Positions 60,991-64,000 of a stretch of DNA of 64,000 nucleotides are shown here, in pieces (the stretch's first letter is position 1; each line of letters begins with the position of its first letter). The DNA is from an uncultured Campylobacter sp. Lineage in GTDB: Bacteria > Campylobacterota > Campylobacteria > Campylobacterales > Campylobacteraceae. A model generated the notes under the pieces. That model saw nothing but the letters and a program-made list of their open reading frames with translations. It did not search any database and was not told the DNA's origin. Location of the stretch: NCBI RefSeq assembly GCF_947255105.1, contig NZ_CAMYFP010000002.1, positions 1-64,000 of the forward strand, written 5' to 3'. The position numbers and the translations under genes were made by a program.

Positions 60991-61793
60991 TAAAAATAGA
61001 TGGCATAGCAAAAGATCGCCATCCAATTATAAGGGTATTTGACTATCTTTATAGCGGATTTTTAAGTATCGGAGTTATTTTTGTCTTGATAGGGGTTTGG
61101 AAGTTTGTTAGCTTAAATTTAAATGAATTTTTACTTCCAAGTCCCGAAAAGGCATTTAAAAGAGCCTATTTTCTTATCTTAAATTTCAAAGAAAATGAGA
61201 TAGATGTGACATTTTATCGTTTTTTCTTTGGATTTTTTATCTCATCGATAATTGGCATAACTCTTGGTTTAATTGCAGGTTGCTTTAAAACTATGAGAGT
61301 CTTTTTAAGACCAATAATCTCTATTTTACTATCAATGCCGCCGATTGTTTGGATAGTAATGGCACTTTTTTGGTTTGGGTTTGGCGATGTTAGCACGCTT
61401 TTTACCACTATTTTGGTAACAACGCCACTAACATTTGCAAACACACTTTTGGGCGTTGTTAGCATAAGCAAAGAGAGCGCTGAAGTCTTTAAGGCTTATA
61501 AATTGGGCTTTTTAAAAAAGCTTAAGTTTCTCTATGTGCCACATCTTTTGCCATATATTTTGTCTAGTTTAAGCCTAGCTGTTGCTGTTGCTGTTAAGAT
61601 AACAATTATGGCAGAACTTTTGGGCTCAAATAGCGGCATAGGGGCGAAGATAGCCGATGCAAGAGTTATGTTAGATAGTGTCGATACAATGGCATTTGTC
61701 CTAATAATCCTACTCTTTAGCGCCTTTATCGAGTATCTAGTTATTAAGCCACTCTCAATAATCCTAATACCGTGGCAAAAAGAGCTAAAATGA
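60987..61793 (+). CDS. ABC transporter permease, SsuC/TauC-like
   Basis: An inner-membrane permease of 268 residues with about six helices. The conserved EAA loop of binding-protein-dependent permeases is FKAYKLGFLKKLKFLYVPHLLPYI, with the invariant glycine in the LGF stretch. The N-terminal FLLPSPEKAFKR motif is typical of the nitrate/sulfonate/bicarbonate family. It starts within the binding-protein stop (ATGA) and ends overlapping the ATPase gene, so the three ABC components are translationally coupled. Confidence 0.88.
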   Translation: MIKIDGIAKDRHPIIRVFDYLYSGFLSIGVIFVLIGVWKFVSLNLNEFLLPSPEKAFKRAYFLILNFKENEIDVTFYRFFFGFFISSIIGITLGLIAGCFKTMRVFLRPIISILLSMPPIVWIVMALFWFGFGDVSTLFTTILVTTPLTFANTLLGVVSISKESAEVFKAYKLGFLKKLKFLYVPHLLPYILSSLSLAVAVAVKITIMAELLGSNSGIGAKIADARVMLDSVDTMAFVLIILLFSAFIEYLVIKPLSIILIPWQKELK

Positions 61794-62488
61794 AAATGAT
61801 TGAAGTTAGAAATTTAAGATATGATATTTTAAATGAAACAATTATAAAAGATTTTAATTTTCAAATGAAAAGTGGAGAAATTTATACTCTATTTGGAGCC
61901 TCAGGTTGTGGAAAGACGACGCTTTTAAGGCTAATTAGCCAGTTAGAAAAGCCTAAAAAAGGTGAGATAATAAACCAATTTGAAAAAACTACCTATCTTT
62001 TTCAAGAAAATCGCCTCTTAAACAACTTAAATGTTTTAGAAAATATCAGATTGTGTGCAAGCGATGTTGGCGATGATGAGATATATTATCACTTAAAAAT
62101 GGTCGGTTTTCAAAAAAGAGATCTATATAAATATCCAAATGAGTTAAGTGGCGGCATGGCAAAAAGAGTTGCTTTTATGAGAGCATATCTATCAAAGCCC
62201 GATTTAATGCTTCTTGATGAGCCATTTAGCGGACTTGATATGGACTTAAAAAATTTGCTAGTAAATTTAATAATCCAAAAAGTAGAGAAAAAAGAGCTAT
62301 CTTGTATTTTGGTAACTCATGATAGATTTGAAGCTGTTTTGCTTAGCCATAAAATCAACTTTTTGACCAAAAAAGGAATGAAAGTTTATAAAATTTTAGA
62401 GATTGAGCAAAGTCTTAAAAACAGAGATATGGCTTTTATACAAAACGTTATAAATAACGAATTTAAGGAAACAATCTACTATGACTAG
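61790..62488 (+). CDS. ABC transporter ATPase, SsuB/TauB-like
   Basis: The ATP-hydrolysing subunit. Walker A is GASGCGKTT, the Q-loop TYLFQENRLL, the signature LSGGMAKRVAFMRAY, Walker B LMLLDEPFSGLD and the H-loop LVTHDRFEA. ATG 61790 overlaps the permease stop by 4 bases, giving MKMIEVRN; a longer frame from 61772 would lie inside the permease. At 232 residues it is slightly short for the family. It overlaps the NnrS-like gene by 8 bases. Confidence 0.9.
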   Translation: MKMIEVRNLRYDILNETIIKDFNFQMKSGEIYTLFGASGCGKTTLLRLISQLEKPKKGEIINQFEKTTYLFQENRLLNNLNVLENIRLCASDVGDDEIYYHLKMVGFQKRDLYKYPNELSGGMAKRVAFMRAYLSKPDLMLLDEPFSGLDMDLKNLLVNLIIQKVEKKELSCILVTHDRFEAVLLSHKINFLTKKGMKVYKILEIEQSLKNRDMAFIQNVINNEFKETIYYD

Positions 62489-63503
62489 ATATTTTGATAA
62501 CTCAATGAAACTATTTTATATCTCATCTTGCGTTGCTATGATGCTAGGGGTCTGTTTTGCCTTGGCAAAGATGGATATCTATAAATTTATCTTTTTGCAT
62601 ATTGCACCAGCTTTTGCATATAGCGGCTTTTTGCTAACTGCCCTAAAGTCGTGGCATAACTACACAAAATCCCTATTTTTAGTGAAAATAACCTTTTATT
62701 TTGCCATTTTGTTAGCTTTGATTTTATCTTTTTTTGCACTAAATTTATCATATTTGTTGCTTGGAGTCTTTTGGCTTAGTTTTGCCATTGTTGCACTATT
62801 TTTGATGATAAGAGATGGCAATTTAGCAAACATTAGCATAACTTTTAGCCTTTTTAGCTTTTTTTTGGTTGAAGTTTTGCTCTTTTTAAACTATGATGAG
62901 AAATTTAGTGAGCTTTTTTTACATTTAAACTTAATTTTACTTTTGATTGTTGGCTTTAAAATTAGCTTAGTCATCGCAAACAAGGCATTAAAAGAGATAA
63001 AAGATGCAGTTTTTATACCAAACTTTATCGATAAAAACCTAGCTATCTTTTTTATTTTTTTATATATGATAGCTTTTTTATATGATAAAAGTGTTTCAGG
63101 CTATTTTGCCATAGCGGTTGGACTGGTTCTTTTTGCTAAACTGCGTGAGCTTTTTTATCTCATTTTACTTAAGAAGGCATATGTTTTTATCTATTTTTTA
63201 ATAACACTTTTTATGGCGATAGGTTACTTTGGGCTTGGAGTTTGTGAGCTATTTTTAGCTAACTTTAGAGTGTGGATGATAGATTTTTTATATCTCTCAT
63301 CAGTTGTGGCTATGTTTCTTTTTATCTTCAATGTCACCTCTCTTTTGCATAGTAAAGAAGAGTTAAGTTTTACAAACTCAACTAAATTTAGCTTTTTAGC
63401 TCTCTTTTTGAGCGCTATTTTGGGAAACTTTTTATACTTACAAGCTCTCTTGCTTATCACAAGCTTACTTATCTGTATAACAAATCTTAAAAATATCAAA
63501 TGA
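62481..63503 (+). CDS. NnrS-like integral membrane protein
   Basis: A very hydrophobic protein of 340 residues with about ten to eleven predicted helices. Residues 40-60 read LHIAPAFAYSGFLLTALKSWHN, which resembles the NnrS pattern H-x-GF..GFLLTAVPNW. NnrS proteins contain haem and copper and are linked to nitric oxide stress and denitrification. It is shorter than typical NnrS (about 390-400) and the C-terminal histidines of the family are not apparent. Without them the family call is tentative. A long T8 run lies within the gene near 62863. It ends the operon. Confidence 0.6.
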   Translation: MTRYFDNSMKLFYISSCVAMMLGVCFALAKMDIYKFIFLHIAPAFAYSGFLLTALKSWHNYTKSLFLVKITFYFAILLALILSFFALNLSYLLLGVFWLSFAIVALFLMIRDGNLANISITFSLFSFFLVEVLLFLNYDEKFSELFLHLNLILLLIVGFKISLVIANKALKEIKDAVFIPNFIDKNLAIFFIFLYMIAFLYDKSVSGYFAIAVGLVLFAKLRELFYLILLKKAYVFIYFLITLFMAIGYFGLGVCELFLANFRVWMIDFLYLSSVVAMFLFIFNVTSLLHSKEELSFTNSTKFSFLALFLSAILGNFLYLQALLLITSLLICITNLKNIK

Positions 63504-63677
63504 AAGCAGAAGTTGGATTGGCAAGAGCGGCTTTATTAAATCAAAACTGTATAACTTGGTGCCAGTGTTAAAACATACTAAATGTAAGCCACAGTTACTA
63601 TCTATACTAAAAGATTTAAATTTCTTATCATTAAGACATTTAAGCTTTTTAACTTGAGTAAATGTTAGCGTTGCCAT
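63465..63677 (-). pseudogene. Tyrosine-integrase arm-binding-domain remnant
   Basis: An ATG-initiated frame of 70 residues on the minus strand. Residues 1-47 (63677-63537) contain LTFTQVKKLK, SIDSNCGLHLVC and a GTKLYSFD end, matching the DUF4102-type arm-binding domain of phage and island integrases, where L-x-D-x-GL-L-V is followed by GSK-W-F. The rest (63536-63465) is not homologous and runs antisense over the end of the NnrS-like gene. The catalytic domain is absent, so this is a decayed fragment. It lies 155 bases from the tRNA-Leu 3' end, the usual place for a tRNA-targeting integrase. From 63678 to 63831 nothing else is seen but a weak hairpin (TACAAT/ATTGTA at 63712-63726). Confidence 0.5.
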
Positions 63678-63831
63678 TTTATTTGCTTTTATACTTTAGT
63701 GGTTTTAGTTATACAATTTTATTGTAAATATGAAGCAATATAAAAAGAATAGCAGTAAATAAAAATAATGGTTAAAATACCCATTCTAGCGGCTGAAAAG
63801 AATTAAAAAGAATTGATTAAGAAATCTGTGA

Positions 63832-63919
63832 TGGTGCCCAGAGCCGGAATCGAACCGGCACGGAGTTGCCTCCGCCAGATTTTGAGTCTGGTGCGTCTAC
63901 CAATTTCACCACCTGGGCA
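63832..63919 (-). tRNA. tRNA-Leu (anticodon CAA)
   Basis: On the minus strand, TGCCCAG pairs with CTGGGCA in the acceptor stem and CCA is encoded at 63834-63832. The anticodon loop CTCAAAA gives CAA at 63884-63882, reading the UUG codon. A long variable arm, GTTCGAAT in the T-loop and GGTAGAC in the D-loop fit a class II leucine tRNA of 85 bases plus CCA. Confidence 0.96.
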
Positions 63920-63922
63920 TAG

Positions 63923-63941
63923 CAGAGGGAAAATCCCTCTG
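63923..63941. other. Stem-loop between the HU-type gene and tRNA-Leu
   Basis: CAGAGGGA (63923-63930) pairs with TCCCTCTG (63934-63941) across a 3-base loop. On the minus strand it is not followed by a T-run before the tRNA, so it may be a processing signal or a weak terminator; on the plus strand it is followed by TTTTAG. Confidence 0.45.
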
Positions 63942-63953
63942 TTTTAGAAGTTA

Positions 63954-64000
63954 TTATTTTTTTGAGGCTGCAACAGCGTCTTTAAGTTGCTTACCAACTT
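63954..64000 (-). CDS. HU-type DNA-binding protein, C-terminal fragment
   Basis: On the minus strand the final 14 full codons before the TAA (63956-63954) read VGKQLKDAVAASKK. This matches the C-terminal VGK-x-LKDAVA of Campylobacter HU (HupB) as I recall it. The gene runs off the window edge. Only this tail is visible, so the name is by analogy. Confidence 0.65.
   Translation of the reverse strand, partial: VGKQLKDAVAASKK

Noticed and set aside
62855..62875. A T8 homopolymer in the NnrS-like gene as a phase-variation switch.
   Set aside because: Campylobacter phase-variable tracts are typically G or C runs of eight or more; short T-runs are ordinary in this AT-rich genome. No long G/C tract was seen in the window.
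1..64000. CRISPR arrays, insertion sequences, rRNA genes or further tRNA genes.
   Set aside because: No regularly spaced repeats, transposase motifs or rRNA-like sequence were noticed; intergenic gaps are too short for most of these, and tRNA-Leu is the only tRNA found.

Overview
The window is a compact, AT-rich bacterial chromosome segment that looks like the genus Campylobacter (class Epsilonproteobacteria / Campylobacterota). The evidence is gene content and order: ilvA-truA-lptG-like-prepilin peptidase-uppS-coaBC-glmU; a PEB4/Cbf2-type foldase followed by fba and a MotA-like/OmpA-like pair; rpmH-rnpA-yidD-yidC-jag-mnmE; and ppiD-like-ftsA-ftsZ. These are arrangements I recall from Campylobacter. 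Many starts are TTG or GTG behind AAGGA-type ribosome binding sites, and neighbouring genes overlap by 4 to 14 bases. The species cannot be named from the sequence alone.

Layout. 1-11.1 kb is housekeeping: the tail of an rRNA/tRNA uracil methyltransferase, threonine deaminase, then a long minus-strand block (truA to glmU, a DMT-family permease, thiL, an aldehyde dehydrogenase). 11.2-15.7 kb is a complete MacA-MacB-TolC-type export operon with a lipoprotein outer-membrane component. 15.7-25 kb holds cmoB, an M20 dipeptidase, nth, the PEB4-like foldase, class II aldolase, a MotA/TolQ-like plus OmpA-like proton-motor pair, a PLP-dependent deaminase-like protein and hisD. 25.1-27.8 kb has three tandem paralogous periplasmic solute-binding proteins without a permease. 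27.9-34.7 kb has an ABC-F ATPase, an SNF-family sodium symporter, a CAAX-type protease, prmC, a degenerate uracil-DNA-glycosylase-like protein, a YbgC thioesterase and a membrane protein. 34.8-43.1 kb contains the ribosome/membrane-insertion block and purL-purH. 43.2-56.0 kb is cell division and envelope (ftsZ, ftsA, a PpiD-like chaperone, rsmH with a candidate ftsL, rmuC, dat, lolA, secA, a LolC/E-like permease).

The most distinctive region is 56.0-63.5 kb. A divergent Crp/Fnr-type regulator faces a tightly packed operon: SAM methyltransferase, double-cupin protein, an outer-membrane barrel resembling OprC/NosA copper receptors but with almost no plug, a Tat-type solute-binding protein of the nitrate/sulfonate/thiamine-precursor family, its ABC permease and ATPase, and an NnrS-like membrane protein. 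A palindrome between regulator and operon is centred 41.5 bases upstream of the predicted transcription start, the classical activating position for this regulator family. I infer a regulator-controlled import system, possibly linked to nitric oxide, copper or haem, that I do not recognise as a characterised system. Its right edge is a remnant of a tyrosine-integrase arm domain and a tRNA-Leu(CAA) gene, followed by the 3' end of an HU-type gene.

No CRISPR array, insertion sequence, rRNA operon or replication origin was seen. Functional calls come from motif and family recognition by eye; no database search was run.
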